Assembly (NCBI GenBank): GCA_009929735.1 | Contig: RZZU01000007.1 | Span: 27,077 to 91,076 of the forward strand | Origin: Clostridia bacterium | Lineage (GTDB): Bacteria > Bacillota > Clostridia > Lachnospirales > Anaerotignaceae | Reading direction: 5' to 3' | Length of the DNA stretch: 64,000 nucleotides | Shown here: positions 1-9,800 of the stretch, piece by piece | Layout of the letters: every line of letters begins with the position of its first letter | Position numbering within the stretch: position 1 is the first letter of the stretch | The notes under the pieces: model-generated | The model's input: the letters and a program-made list of their open reading frames with translations, nothing else | What the model was told of the DNA's origin: nothing | Database searches by the model: none | Program-made: the position numbers and the translations under genes

Positions 1-977
1 TGCTGCTGCAGTGTGATATCCGCAAAATCTGGAAGGAATCTGGAAAATTGCTGGTTATTTTCTTAATCGGCTCTATTGGTACTACGGTATCCGCCATGCT
101 GGCTTTCCATTTATTGAAAAACAGTGTTCCTGATGCGGCGGCTGTTGCGGCAATGATGACAGGCTCCTACATCGGTGGTGGCGTAAACTTTGCTGCTTTA
201 GCAGGTTCCTTTGAGATTCCTGGCGCAACTGTTGCAGCTACAACGGTAGCGGATAACCTTTTGATGGCTTGTTACTTTTTTGTATTAATTGCAATTCCAA
301 GCATTAGCTTTTTCCGCAAGGCTTTCAAGCATCCACATCTGGATGAGGTTGAAAGTGTTGGCGTTGATGAAGCTGCAAAAACACAGGCTGCTGCTTATTG
401 GGAAAGAAAACCTATTTCCCTGAGAGACATTGCTGTAGACTTTGCCCTGAGTGCAATTATTGTTTGGGTTTCTGTTGAAATTGCAAAACTTTTTGGTGCG
501 GTTATCCCTGTAGGTAACAAAGGGCTAGAAATGATAAATGGTTTATTAGGCAACAAATATTTGATTATGACCACCATTGCGATGGCGGTTGCAACCCTTG
601 GCTCAAAGCATGTGGAAAAAACAGCGGGTTCTCAGGAAATAGGTACATACTTGATCTATTTATTCTTGTTTGTTATCGGCGTTCCTGCATCCATTGGCCA
701 AATCATCAATAATGCACCTTGGTTGTTTGCATTCTGCTTAATCATGGTTGTCGGCAATATGTTGTTCTGCTTTATTTTTGGGAAGTTGTTCAAATACAAT
801 CTGGAAGATATTATTCTTGCATCCAATGCAAACATTGGCGGCCCTACAACAGCGGCAGCTATGGCAATCTCCAAAGGTTGGGTTAAATTGGTTGGACCTA
901 TCATGCTGGTTGGTACATTGGGCTATGTCATTGGCACATACTTCGGTACTTTCATCGGACAAATGTTAGGCGCATAA
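1..977 (+). CDS. DUF819 family integral membrane protein (5' end outside window)
   Basis: The reading frame is open from base 3 with no start, so the N-terminus lies before the window; about 325 residues are visible, while family members are usually near 380-400. The product is strongly hydrophobic with repeated Gly/Ala-rich membrane segments, including a GSYIGGGVNF motif and a later ASNANIGGPTTAAAMA motif, which are typical of the DUF819 (YjcL-like) family of predicted transporters. The substrate of this family is not known. It is followed after 39 bases by a dipeptidase gene on the same strand, and the two probably form one transcript. The link suggests a role with peptides or amino acids, but that is inference. 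Confidence 0.85.
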   Translation, partial: LLQCDIRKIWKESGKLLVIFLIGSIGTTVSAMLAFHLLKNSVPDAAAVAAMMTGSYIGGGVNFAALAGSFEIPGATVAATTVADNLLMACYFFVLIAIPSISFFRKAFKHPHLDEVESVGVDEAAKTQAAAYWERKPISLRDIAVDFALSAIIVWVSVEIAKLFGAVIPVGNKGLEMINGLLGNKYLIMTTIAMAVATLGSKHVEKTAGSQEIGTYLIYLFLFVIGVPASIGQIINNAPWLFAFCLIMVVGNMLFCFIFGKLFKYNLEDIILASNANIGGPTTAAAMAISKGWVKLVGPIMLVGTLGYVIGTYFGTFIGQMLGA

Positions 978-1016
978 GCATAAGAGATTATTTAAAGAGA
1001 CGGAAAGAGGAGTAAT

Positions 1017-1988
1017 ATGATTTTTGACGGACATTCTGACATCTTTATAGATGTTACCATCAAGCGCCTGCTTGGGGAAACGCAGGTATTTAAGAATCAC
1101 CACCTTACTAGATTGCGTAAAGGCGGAATTGAGGGAGGCTGTTTCGTCATCTGGATTGACCCGCCTTACGACAAAGAACCAGCGAAAAGATTGGCACAGA
1201 TTTTGAAGGCTACAAAAGAAGAAATGGCAGAGTGCAAAGAAGCGGTTTTGGTTCATAATATTGCCGAAATCGAAGCGGCGCAAAAAGCTGAAAAATTTTT
1301 TATTCTACTTGGTATAGAGGGTCTTTCCGGTATCGGGGAAGATGTGGATCAGATACATATGCTTTATGATTTTGGTGCACGTCATGCTATGCTGACATGG
1401 AACGAGCAAAATCCATTGGCAACAGGGGTTCAGGGCGATCCTACCAGAGGGGTAACAGAGCTTGGCAAAAAAGCCATTCGGATCCTTCAAAAAAAACGTA
1501 TGATCGTAGATGTTTCTCATTTAAATGAGCGTTCCTTCTGGGATGTCATGGATATGACAGAAGGCCCTGTTCTGGCATCTCATTCGAACGCAAAGGCACT
1601 GGCGCCTGCGGCAAGAAATTTATCGGATGAACAGCTATTTGCAATTAGAGATACAAAGGGTTTGGTTGGATTGAATTCCTTTAATCTTTTTGTATCGCAG
1701 GATTTAAAAAATCAGAATGTAGATAACTTGGTAAAGCATGCGTCCTACATTGCAGATAAAATCGGTGTAGAGCACCTTGGGTTTGGTTTTGATTTCTTTG
1801 AATTTTTATCAACAGATTCCATGAAGAGTTATAGTGATCAAGAAACCTCCTTTACCATAGGTTTGGAGGATTGTTCCAAGGTTCCTGAACTGCTTATAAA
1901 AATGAGGGCAGCAGGATTTACGGATAAAGATCTTGAAATGATTTCCGGAGGTAATTGGTTGAACCTTATCAGTAGAGTAATTGGTTAA
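1017..1988 (+). CDS. Membrane dipeptidase (peptidase family M19)
   Basis: 323-residue zinc dipeptidase of the renal dipeptidase family, hydrolysing dipeptides including those with a C-terminal D-residue. Zinc ligands and active-site motifs are visible: HSD at residues 6-8, the glutamate of GIEG near 101, DVSH near 165-168, SHSN near 189 and GFDF near 257-260. Length fits the bacterial family; no signal peptide, so it is probably cytoplasmic. The start has a GAGGAG ribosome site seven bases upstream. It sits directly behind the DUF819 membrane protein and is closed by a strong terminator. Confidence 0.93.
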   Translation: MIFDGHSDIFIDVTIKRLLGETQVFKNHHLTRLRKGGIEGGCFVIWIDPPYDKEPAKRLAQILKATKEEMAECKEAVLVHNIAEIEAAQKAEKFFILLGIEGLSGIGEDVDQIHMLYDFGARHAMLTWNEQNPLATGVQGDPTRGVTELGKKAIRILQKKRMIVDVSHLNERSFWDVMDMTEGPVLASHSNAKALAPAARNLSDEQLFAIRDTKGLVGLNSFNLFVSQDLKNQNVDNLVKHASYIADKIGVEHLGFGFDFFEFLSTDSMKSYSDQETSFTIGLEDCSKVPELLIKMRAAGFTDKDLEMISGGNWLNLISRVIG

Positions 1989-2018
1989 ATAATGGAAAGG
2001 CTTCCTAGATTTTCGAAA

Positions 2019-2058
2019 ACAAGGCATATCGGCGTTAACGATATGCCTTGTTTTTTTT
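2019..2058 (+). terminator. Intrinsic terminator after the dipeptidase gene
   Basis: An 11-bp perfect stem (2021-2031 with 2039-2049, loop GCGTTAA) is followed by a run of eight T. It ends the DUF819-dipeptidase transcript. Confidence 0.9.
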
Positions 2059-2290
2059 GAGAAGGAAAGTCTGCTTTTTTAAAGGCATTCAAAGGTTGCG
2101 ATGATTATATTAGGGGATTTGAACGCATCCGATAAAGGCGGTATGTGTCATCGGGTGTGATTCTGTGTTTTTGAGAAACGCTGCCGTCATACCATAATGA
2201 CGTTTGAAAATCTACGGTTTCAAATTCGCAACGTCAGTATTGGCAGTAGAAGGTATTATTTGGAGAAATAAGTATTATAATATAGTAATT

Positions 2291-2317
2291 AAAAAAACGC
2301 TGCAAAATTTGCAGCGT
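2291..2317 (-). terminator. Intrinsic terminator of the HTH-cupin regulator
   Basis: On the minus strand a 10-bp stem (ACGCTGCAAA with its complement, 2297-2317) is followed by seven T (2291-2297). It lies just past the stop codon of the regulator gene. Confidence 0.85.
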
Positions 2318-2324
2318 GAGCGGA

Positions 2325-2876
2325 TTAAAAAAAACGGGGCGTCATTGCCCAAATGGAAATACATTCTTCGTTGGTGTTATTGATATATTTATGGGGGAGA
2401 GAACTACTGAAATAAATGCTGTCACCTTTATAGAGCACATATTCGTTTCCGTTTAAGTGAACTGTCAAGACGCCTTTTAAAACGTAACCGCATTCTTCGC
2501 CCTCGTGGCAAAGGGTTTCTTTTTCATAGGTACATCCGCCTTCTAAACGAACCTCCGTCATATCCAATAAATGACCGGAATGAGTGGGAGATAAAAGCTT
2601 ATAAAAGCTGTTATTTCGATGCGTTACAATGATTTTATGGTCACCTCGACGGATGAGAATACTATCCTCCTTTTGCGTGTCTTCAAAAAAATAATTGATA
2701 TTTGTGTCCAAAGCACTGGCTAAACGCCAAAGGCTGACCACAGAGGGAACTACCAAATCACGTTCAATTTGGCTGATTAAGCCGGTACTTACATCAGAAG
2801 CTTTAGAAAGCTCTGCAATACTCAATTTTTTTTTGTTGCGCAGTTCTTTAAGCCGTGAACCGATTTGAAAATCCAT
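2325..2876 (-). CDS. XRE-family transcriptional regulator with C-terminal cupin domain
   Basis: 183 residues. An N-terminal helix-turn-helix of the XRE/Cro type spans about residues 8-62 (LKELRNKKKLSIAELSKASD and IERDLVVPSVVSLWRLASAL), and a cupin_2 barrel covers about 105-180 (HEGEECGYVLKG, YFSSSLPHKYIN). This architecture is typical of regulators of amino acid, polyamine or peptide metabolism in which the cupin senses a small ligand. An AGGAGG-like site precedes the ATG. It converges with the DUF819-dipeptidase unit, so it may regulate that unit, but no operator was identified. Confidence 0.9.
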   Translation of the reverse strand: MDFQIGSRLKELRNKKKLSIAELSKASDVSTGLISQIERDLVVPSVVSLWRLASALDTNINYFFEDTQKEDSILIRRGDHKIIVTHRNNSFYKLLSPTHSGHLLDMTEVRLEGGCTYEKETLCHEGEECGYVLKGVLTVHLNGNEYVLYKGDSIYFSSSLPHKYINNTNEECISIWAMTPRFF

Positions 2877-3145
2877 ATGCTTTCCTCCTATCTCTACGGT
2901 ATTAAAATGAGTAGTTTATTTTCAATTATTGTATTATTTTCAGCAAAGAATACAAATAGTATTGTATATACTGCAATTGATGATGGATGCAGTATGTTAA
3001 GCTTACACGAAGGCAGTATTGTATGTTTCTTCTTTTTTGTGCATTCCCTTACATTTTATCATCAAAGAGTTGAAGGAACAATCTTTTTCTGAAAAAAACA
3101 GTCGAAGCTAAAATTTGCTGGAATTGGGCTTATTCGGCGGGACGA

Positions 3146-3174
3146 TTGCAAAGTCAGGGTTTGCGTGCTATAAT
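3146..3174 (+). promoter_or_regulatory. Sigma-A type promoter of the yhbY operon
   Basis: TTGCAA at 3146-3151 and an extended TGC-TATAAT at 3169-3174 are separated by exactly 17 bases. Transcription should begin near 3181, which rules out upstream in-frame starts for yhbY. Confidence 0.75.
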
Positions 3175-3220
3175 GTTAGGGATTATTGAGAGATGTTTTA
3201 ATAAAAAATCGGAGGATATT

Positions 3221-3523
3221 ATGTTGACAAGTAAACAAAGATCATATTTGCGTTCTATGGCAAACGGAATTGATGCAATTTTTCAGGTTGGGAAAAACGG
3301 TGTAACACCTGAGCTGAGAGATACGGTGCATAGTGCATTGGAAGCCAGAGAATTGATTAAAGTCAGCGTCCTGGATAATAATATGCTGTCGGCGGCAGAG
3401 GCGGCGGAAATGCTTGCCAGCAGAACAGGGGCGGATATTGTTCAGATTATTGGCAATAAGTTTGTGTTGTTCCGTCAGTCTAAAACAAAACCTGTGATCG
3501 AGTTGCCTAAAGTAAAAAAATAA
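3221..3523 (+). CDS. yhbY: YhbY-family RNA-binding protein (CRM domain)
   Basis: 100-residue single CRM-domain protein associated with pre-50S ribosomal subunits. The family pattern is clear: MLTSKQRSYLRSMAN at the start, a VGKNG loop near residue 24-28, and IVQIIGNKFVLFR near the end. An ATG 75 bases upstream is in frame, but the start at 3221 is preferred. It has a GGAGG site six bases ahead, matches the family N-terminus, and the upstream region contains the promoter. It opens an operon with the hydrolase, nadD-yqeK and rsfS, a common Clostridia arrangement. Confidence 0.93.
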   Translation: MLTSKQRSYLRSMANGIDAIFQVGKNGVTPELRDTVHSALEARELIKVSVLDNNMLSAAEAAEMLASRTGADIVQIIGNKFVLFRQSKTKPVIELPKVKK

Positions 3524-3543
3524 TATTTAGGGGAGAGGGTTTC

Positions 3544-4674
3544 ATGACGAATGTGTTTGATTATCTGCTTTGGCGGGGAGATTTGACGTTAGAGCAATCG
3601 CCGTTTGAGGATGTGGATGGACTCATTTTATCATGCTTATCCTATCACTATTTCACAGAGGTTTTAAAGCAGTATGAGTCTGCACCTGTGCGCATTGAGG
3701 AGTTGGCAAAAAAAGTAAAGGCTTTGCCTGCGGAAAAGCTTCGTGTGCGTGATCCACAGGATGTTGCATTATTGCAGCTTGTGGGGAAAAGCCGGCGGTT
3801 TCAAAATATGGAGGTTTGCTTATACGTTGACCATGTTGATGCAGAGAAGGAAGCACAGTTTTCTGCGGTTACCATTCTTTTGGGAGATGGTACTTTTTTT
3901 GTTGCATACAGAGGAACAGATATGACATTGGTCGGCTGGAAAGAAGATTTTAACATGAGTTTTTTGGACTTTGTCCCTGCACAAATTATGGCGGCGATAT
4001 ATCTGTTATATGCAGCGCAAAACTTATCTGGAGCCATCCGTATGGGGGGACATTCGAAGGGCGGAAATCTAGCTGTTTTTGCAGCGGCGGTATGCCCAAG
4101 AAAAACGCAGGATCGGATTCTATGTGTTTATAATTATGACGGCCCGGGTTTTCAAGAAGGAATGCTCCGTTTTCAAGGGTACAATGACATTATTCCCAAG
4201 GTGCACTCTTTCGTTCCCCAATCGGCTGTGATTGGGATGCTGCTGAGTCACCAAGGGGGATATACGGTTGTTAGAAGCGCAGAGAAGGGTTTGCTACAAC
4301 ATGATCCTTACTCTTGGGAGATTTTGGGGGCAGACTTTGTTCGTTTAGAGGATGTTTCCAAAGAAAGCAAATTTTGGGACAAAACACTAAAAAGCTGGCT
4401 AAATAGCTTATCTCAGCAAAAAAGAGAAAAATTTGTTGATGCTTTGTTTGAGCTGCTTTCTACAAATTATACGGATGAGCTGGGAGTGCTTGATTTATCG
4501 CCTAAAAATGTGTATCGCTCCCTACAAACATTGAAGGATGAGGATGAGGAAACAAAAAAAGCCATATTAGAGGGTTTATGGTTGCTTTGGCAGGCAGCCA
4601 GAAAAACAGCTGGGGATTACGGGTTGGGATTGCAAAAGCTGGGCGATTTAAAGCTGTTGGACAAAAAAAGATAA
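3544..4674 (+). CDS. Mbeg1-like alpha/beta hydrolase (DUF2974)
   Basis: 376 residues with a lipase-like alpha/beta hydrolase core. The nucleophile elbow GGHSKGGNLAVF lies near residues 168-179, preceded by a YRGTD strand near 120, as in DUF2974 (Mbeg1-like) proteins of Firmicutes. No signal peptide is seen. The natural substrate is unknown; the fold suggests esterase or lipase activity. It lies 20 bases after yhbY and 12 bases before nadD-yqeK, so it is cotranscribed with RNA and NAD metabolism genes. Confidence 0.85.
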   Translation: MTNVFDYLLWRGDLTLEQSPFEDVDGLILSCLSYHYFTEVLKQYESAPVRIEELAKKVKALPAEKLRVRDPQDVALLQLVGKSRRFQNMEVCLYVDHVDAEKEAQFSAVTILLGDGTFFVAYRGTDMTLVGWKEDFNMSFLDFVPAQIMAAIYLLYAAQNLSGAIRMGGHSKGGNLAVFAAAVCPRKTQDRILCVYNYDGPGFQEGMLRFQGYNDIIPKVHSFVPQSAVIGMLLSHQGGYTVVRSAEKGLLQHDPYSWEILGADFVRLEDVSKESKFWDKTLKSWLNSLSQQKREKFVDALFELLSTNYTDELGVLDLSPKNVYRSLQTLKDEDEETKKAILEGLWLLWQAARKTAGDYGLGLQKLGDLKLLDKKR

Positions 4675-4686
4675 AGAGGCGTTTCT

Positions 4687-5919
4687 ATGCGAAATGAGAT
4701 AGCTGGTTATAAAAATTGCAAGAGCATAGCCATTATGGGCGGAACTTTCGACCCCATCCATAATGGTCATTTGGTGACGGCGGAAGCTGTGCGCCATCGT
4801 TTTAATGTGGACAAGGTCATATTTATTCCCACAGGCAGACCTGTTCATAAGGTGAAGCAGCAGGTAACCCACAATGAGCATCGATATTTGATGACTGTGT
4901 TGGCAACCATGCGCAATGAAAATTTTGAAGTATCCCGCATTGAAATTGACCGTCCAGGTGCGACCTATACGATTGATACCATTGAAGCATTAAAAAAATT
5001 ATGCCGCCCAGATGTAAGACTATATTTTATCACGGGGGCGGATGCCATTCATCAGATTATGCACTGGAAAGAGCCCGAGCGGCTTTTGTCCCTGTGTGAT
5101 TTTGTTGCGGTAACCAGACCAGGATATGATAGAGATCGATTGTTTGGTGATATTCGTGAGATAAGAGAGAAATTTACCAGCCGTATCCATTTTATGGAGG
5201 TGCCTGCATTGGCGATTTCTTCTTCAGACATCAGAGATCGTGCAAAAAGAGGGGTGCCCATTAAATACTTGTTACCTCAGGCGGTGGAGGATTATATCCA
5301 TAAATTTTGTTTGTATCAGGACGAGGAAAAGGATGAGGTGAAATTTATGTTGAATTTGGACATCATGCAGGAAAAATTACAGTCTGCATTGTCGATTAAA
5401 AGATATATTCATACCATGGGGGTTGTCGATGAGGCGGAACGCTTGACTGAAATATATGGTTCGCAAAGCGACAAACAAAAGGTACAGGTAGCAGGCTTAT
5501 TGCATGATTGCGCAAAGGATTTTCCACCTGAAATGAGGGATCGTTTTTGTAAGGAATACAAGGTTCCTGTGGATGATTATATGAAGAAGGTTCCTGATTT
5601 GATTCATCCCTTTTTAGGCGCAGAGGTTGCAAGAAGAGAGTATTTGGTTGCGGATGAAGAAATTTTGGAAGCAATTCGTTATCACACGACAGGTAGGGCA
5701 AATATGTCTTTGCTGGAGAAGATTATTTATATTGCAGACTATATTGAGCCAAACAGAGAACCGTTTGAGGGGCTTGAAGAAGCCAGAAGATTGGCATACT
5801 TAGACTTAGATATGGCAATGAAGTATATTTTAGAGCAAACGATTCAATATGTAAAAGCAAGAGGACGTGAGCTGCACCCTTTTTCGATGGAAGCATTAGA
5901 ATATTACAAAGACTGTTAA
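4687..5919 (+). CDS. nadD-yqeK: Fused nicotinate-nucleotide adenylyltransferase (NadD) and YqeK HD-domain hydrolase
   Basis: 410 residues joining two proteins that are separate in Bacillus subtilis. The N-terminal part (about 1-210) is NadD, which makes deamido-NAD from NaMN and ATP. It shows GGTFDPIHNGH with the HxGH nucleotide-binding motif, RPGATYTIDT, and the closing SSSDIR. The C-terminal part (about 220-410) is the YqeK HD domain (LLHDCAKD near 273-280, HPFLGAEVA, YHTTGR), a family with Ap4A hydrolase activity. There is no stop or frameshift at the junction. An ATG at 5347 falls near the start of the HD part but has no strong ribosome site. Fused forms are known in some Clostridia. Confidence 0.92.
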   Translation: MRNEIAGYKNCKSIAIMGGTFDPIHNGHLVTAEAVRHRFNVDKVIFIPTGRPVHKVKQQVTHNEHRYLMTVLATMRNENFEVSRIEIDRPGATYTIDTIEALKKLCRPDVRLYFITGADAIHQIMHWKEPERLLSLCDFVAVTRPGYDRDRLFGDIREIREKFTSRIHFMEVPALAISSSDIRDRAKRGVPIKYLLPQAVEDYIHKFCLYQDEEKDEVKFMLNLDIMQEKLQSALSIKRYIHTMGVVDEAERLTEIYGSQSDKQKVQVAGLLHDCAKDFPPEMRDRFCKEYKVPVDDYMKKVPDLIHPFLGAEVARREYLVADEEILEAIRYHTTGRANMSLLEKIIYIADYIEPNREPFEGLEEARRLAYLDLDMAMKYILEQTIQYVKARGRELHPFSMEALEYYKDC

Positions 5920-5930
5920 GGAGGAACTAT

Positions 5931-6266
5931 ATGAATGCATTGGAAGCGGCAAAGATTGCCCAGGAGGCATTGGAGGATAAGTTAGGTCAGGATATTCGGG
6001 TTTTAGATTTAAAGGGATTATCCAATATTGCGGAATGCTTTGTGATTGCAAGCGGTAACAATGTAAATCATTTAAGAGCAATGGCGGATGAAATTGTTCG
6101 CAAGCTTCACCAAGAAAACATAAGGCTGCACCATTCGGAAGGATATAGTGGAGCTACATGGATTTTATTGGATTTTGGGAGTCTTTTGGTGCATTTGTTT
6201 AATAAAGAGCAGAGAGATTTTTATGGATTGGATCATGTTTGGAGCGACGCTAAGAACGTAAAATAA
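5931..6266 (+). CDS. rsfS: Ribosome silencing factor RsfS
   Basis: 111-residue member of the RsfS/YbeB/Iojap family, which binds ribosomal protein L14 and blocks subunit joining in starvation. Family segments are visible: the ECFVIASG strand, HHSEG near residue 67, and WILLDFGSLLVHLF followed by REFY-type RDFYGLDHVW. GGAGG lies before the ATG and the gene is 11 bases after nadD-yqeK, the usual neighbour. Confidence 0.94.
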   Translation: MNALEAAKIAQEALEDKLGQDIRVLDLKGLSNIAECFVIASGNNVNHLRAMADEIVRKLHQENIRLHHSEGYSGATWILLDFGSLLVHLFNKEQRDFYGLDHVWSDAKNVK

Positions 6267-6297
6267 CACATCATCGAAGAAGAAAATAATTGAAAAA

Positions 6298-6335
6298 CAC
6301 GCTGCCTGAATGAAAAAGGGTGGCGTTATTTTTTT
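6298..6335 (+). terminator. Intrinsic terminator of the yhbY-rsfS operon
   Basis: Stem ACGCTGCC (6299-6306) pairs with GGTGGCGT (6319-6326) with two wobbles and is followed by TATTTTTTT. It ends the operon 30 bases past rsfS. Confidence 0.8.
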
Positions 6336-6607
6336 CCCCACAGAAATTAGGCCATAATCAGGTTCAAGAATAAGGTTTTTCTGTGCATAAATTAAAAACA
6401 TTTGTCCGCCTGCAATGGAACTAAAATAAAATTATCAATCGTTTTTTTTCAGTCAGTATGTAATTATTCATATATTTAATAAATAACAGTTCGTTTTTTT
6501 AATGATTATAGCTAATAAATTTATGATGTGCGCCGTGTTCAATGGTAACTAATGTTCAAATTAGATACATTTTCGCAAAGTGCATTTTTCACTGCTGCTT
6601 TCGAGCA
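6336..6607. other. AT-rich intergenic stretch before the gltB promoter
   Basis: Noncoding, very AT-rich sequence between the rsfS terminator and the gltB promoter. No open frame with a ribosome site and no clear structured element was seen. Confidence 0.6.
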
Positions 6608-6636
6608 TTGCATTCATGACGGAAATAGATTATAAT
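6608..6636 (+). promoter_or_regulatory. Promoter of the gltB leader
   Basis: TTGCAT at 6608-6613 and TATAAT at 6631-6636 with a 17-base spacer. The expected start of transcription, near 6643, lies only about 15 bases before a terminator hairpin. Confidence 0.75.
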
Positions 6637-6656
6637 TGTCCCCAAGATCAAAGGAG

Positions 6657-6703
6657 TTCTTAAACAGTAGGCGTTGTTTGTCTGTTTAAGGGCTTTTTTT
6701 TTT
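6657..6703 (+). terminator. Early terminator (attenuator candidate or small-RNA end) upstream of gltB
   Basis: CTTAAACAG (6659-6667) pairs with CTGTTTAAG (6682-6690), then GGC and a long T run. With the promoter just upstream it would define an RNA of about 60 bases ending about 140 bases before gltB. It can act as an attenuator for gltBD or end a separate small RNA; no antiterminator pairing was obvious. Confidence 0.75.
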
Positions 6704-6840
6704 CTCTAAAATCAAAAATGGGTTGTTTTTTTATATTCTTTTTCAAGAAAAATAACAAAACGAAAACAGCGGTTGAAGGGTTTGAAGAATTTGAAGGATG
6801 ATAAGGATAGAGCAGCATTCAGCAGCAAAACATTGAAAGG

Positions 6841-9800
6841 ATGATGGGTATGAACAAGAATTTGTTTCAGCAGCATAACGAACCAGAAGGCTTGTACGAT
6901 CCAAGCTTTGAGCATGATAATTGCGGTATCGGTGCCATTGTAAATATCAAGGGAATCAAAAGCCACCAGACCGTGGAGGATGCATTAAAGATTGTAGAAA
7001 ACCTTGAACACAGAGCAGGAAAGGATGGAGAGGGAAAAACCGGTGACGGTGTCGGCATTCTTTTACAGATTTCTCATAAATTTTTCACGAAAGAGGCGAA
7101 AAAGCTAGGCTTTGAAATCGGCGAAGAGGGCGATTATGCGGTCGGTATGTTTTTCTTGCCCCAAGGGGAGCTAGAGAGAAACCGTGCAAAAAAAATGTTT
7201 GAAATCATTGTGGAAAAAGAAAATTTGGAGTTCATTGGTTGGCGAGAGGTTCCTACCAACGCCTCTATTTTAGGCAAGCAAGCCTTGGATTGTATGCCTT
7301 ATATCTTACAATGCTTTATCAAAAGAAAGCCTGAAACAGAAAAGGGACTGCATTTTGAACGAATGGTATATGTTGCAAGGCGTGTTTTTGAACAAAGCAA
7401 TGATAATTCCTATGTGGTTTCCTTATCCAGTCGGACGATTGTTTATAAGGGAATGTTTTTGGTAAATCAGCTGAGATTATTTTTTAAGGATTTACAGGAT
7501 AGGGACTATGAATCTGCCATCGGTATGGTGCATTCTCGTTTCAGCACCAATACAACGCCAAGCTGGGACAGAGCGCATCCGAACCGTTATATTCTTCATA
7601 ATGGAGAAATTAACACCATTCGAGGCAATTCAGACTTGATGCTTGCCCGTGAGGAAACCATGGCGGCAGATGTTTTCAAAGGAGAAATGCACAAAGTTCT
7701 GCCCATTATCAATCAGTCCGGTTCTGACAGTGCCATGCTGGATAATACGTTGGAATTTCTTGTAATGAGCGGTATGGATTTGCCTTTGGCAGTTATGGTT
7801 ACCATTCCAGAGCCTTGGAGCAATAATAAAAATATTAGTCGCGCGAAAAAGGATTTCTACCAATATTATGCAACTATGCTGGAGCCTTGGGACGGCCCTG
7901 CTTCCATCCTCTTTTCCGATGGTGAAGTATTGGGTGCGGTTTTGGATAGAAACGGCTTAAGACCTTCCAGATACTATATTACTGATGATGACAGATTAAT
8001 TCTTTCCTCAGAGGTAGGCGTTTTGGATATTCCGGTAGAAAAAATTATAAAAAAAGACCGTTTGCGTCCCGGTAAAATGCTTCTTGTTGATACAACAAAG
8101 GGTACAATTATTGCGGATGATGATTTAAAGGAGCAATACGCAACACGACAGCCTTATGGCGAATGGATTGATAAAAATCTTGTTCACTTGAAGGATATTA
8201 CGATTCCAAATAAGAAAACACATCAATATTCAAAAGAGGAGTTAACCAGACTGCAAAGAACCTTTGGTTATACTTATGAGGAAGTAATGACTGCTGTGTT
8301 GCCAATGGCAAAAACCGGCGAGGAGGCAATTGCTTCCATGGGTACGGATACGCCATTGGCTGTTCTTTCCGAAACGAAAAAGCCATTGTTTAATTACTTT
8401 AAGCAAATGTTTGCACAGGTTACAAACCCTCCCATTGATGCAATTCGTGAAGAAATTGTAACAAGTACAACGGTTTATATTGGCGGAGCAGGGAACCTTT
8501 TGGAGGAAAAACCTGAAAACTGTAAGGTTATTCGTGTAAACAATCCAATCCTTACAAATACAGATTTGCTGAAAATCAAGGAAATGGATATTGAGGGATT
8601 TAAGGTTGCAGTGCTCCCCATTACCTACTATAAAAATACACAGTTGGAAAGAGCCATTGACCGCCTATTTGTTGAGGTGGATCGGGCGTACAGAGATGGG
8701 GCGAATATCATCATCCTTTCCGACCGTGATGTGGATGAAAACCATGTTTCCATTCCGTCGTTATTGGCGGTATCTGCTGTCAGCAAATATTTGGTGAAAA
8801 CCAAAAAGAAAACAAGCATTGCGCTGGTTTTGGAAACGGCGGAGCCAAGAGAGGTCCATCACTTTGCAACGTTGTTGGGCTATGGTGCTTGTGCGGTAAA
8901 TCCCTACTTAGCACAGGATACGATTGCAAATCTGATTGATGAAGATATATTAGACAAGGATTATTATGCGGCAGTGAACGATTATAATTCTGCCATTCTT
9001 CACGGGATTGTAAAAATTGCTTCCAAAATGGGTATCTCCACCATTCAGTCTTACCAAGGCGCACAAATTTTTGAGGCGGTGGGCATTGATTCAAAGGTTG
9101 TGGATAAATACTTTACCAATACCGTTACCAGAATTGAGGGTGTCGATTTAGATGACATTCAAAAGGAATTTCATGAATGGCACAACAGCGCATTCGATCC
9201 CTTGGGCTTGGATACAGACCTCACCTTAGACAGCGTGGGCAGCCATAAATTCAGGAGCAATAAATCAAAGCATTTATACAATCCTCAGACCATACACCTT
9301 TTGCAAGAAGCAACAAGAACGGGGGATTATAACCTTTTTAAAGAATATACCCGTTTCGTGAATGACGAAGCGAAAGTAACCTTGAGGGGCTTAATTGGGT
9401 TTAAATTTGCAGAAAACCCCATTCCCATTGAAGAGGTTGAAAGCGTAGAATCTATTGTAAAACGCTTTAAAACAGGAGCAATGAGTTATGGCTCGATTAG
9501 CCAGGAGGCGCACGAAACTCTTGCCATTGCCATGAACCGTATCGGCGGCAAAAGCAACAGCGGGGAAGGCGGAGAAAGCATTGAACGTTTGACACCCGAC
9601 CCGAATGGGGATAGCCGATGTTCTGCGATTAAGCAGGTGGCATCAGGGCGTTTTGGCGTAACCAGTCGTTATTTGGTAAGCGCAAAGGAAATTCAGATAA
9701 AAATGGCGCAGGGAGCAAAACCCGGCGAGGGCGGGCATTTGCCTGCGGAAAAGGTTTATCCTTGGATTGCGAAAACAAGGCATTCCACACCAGGTGTAGG

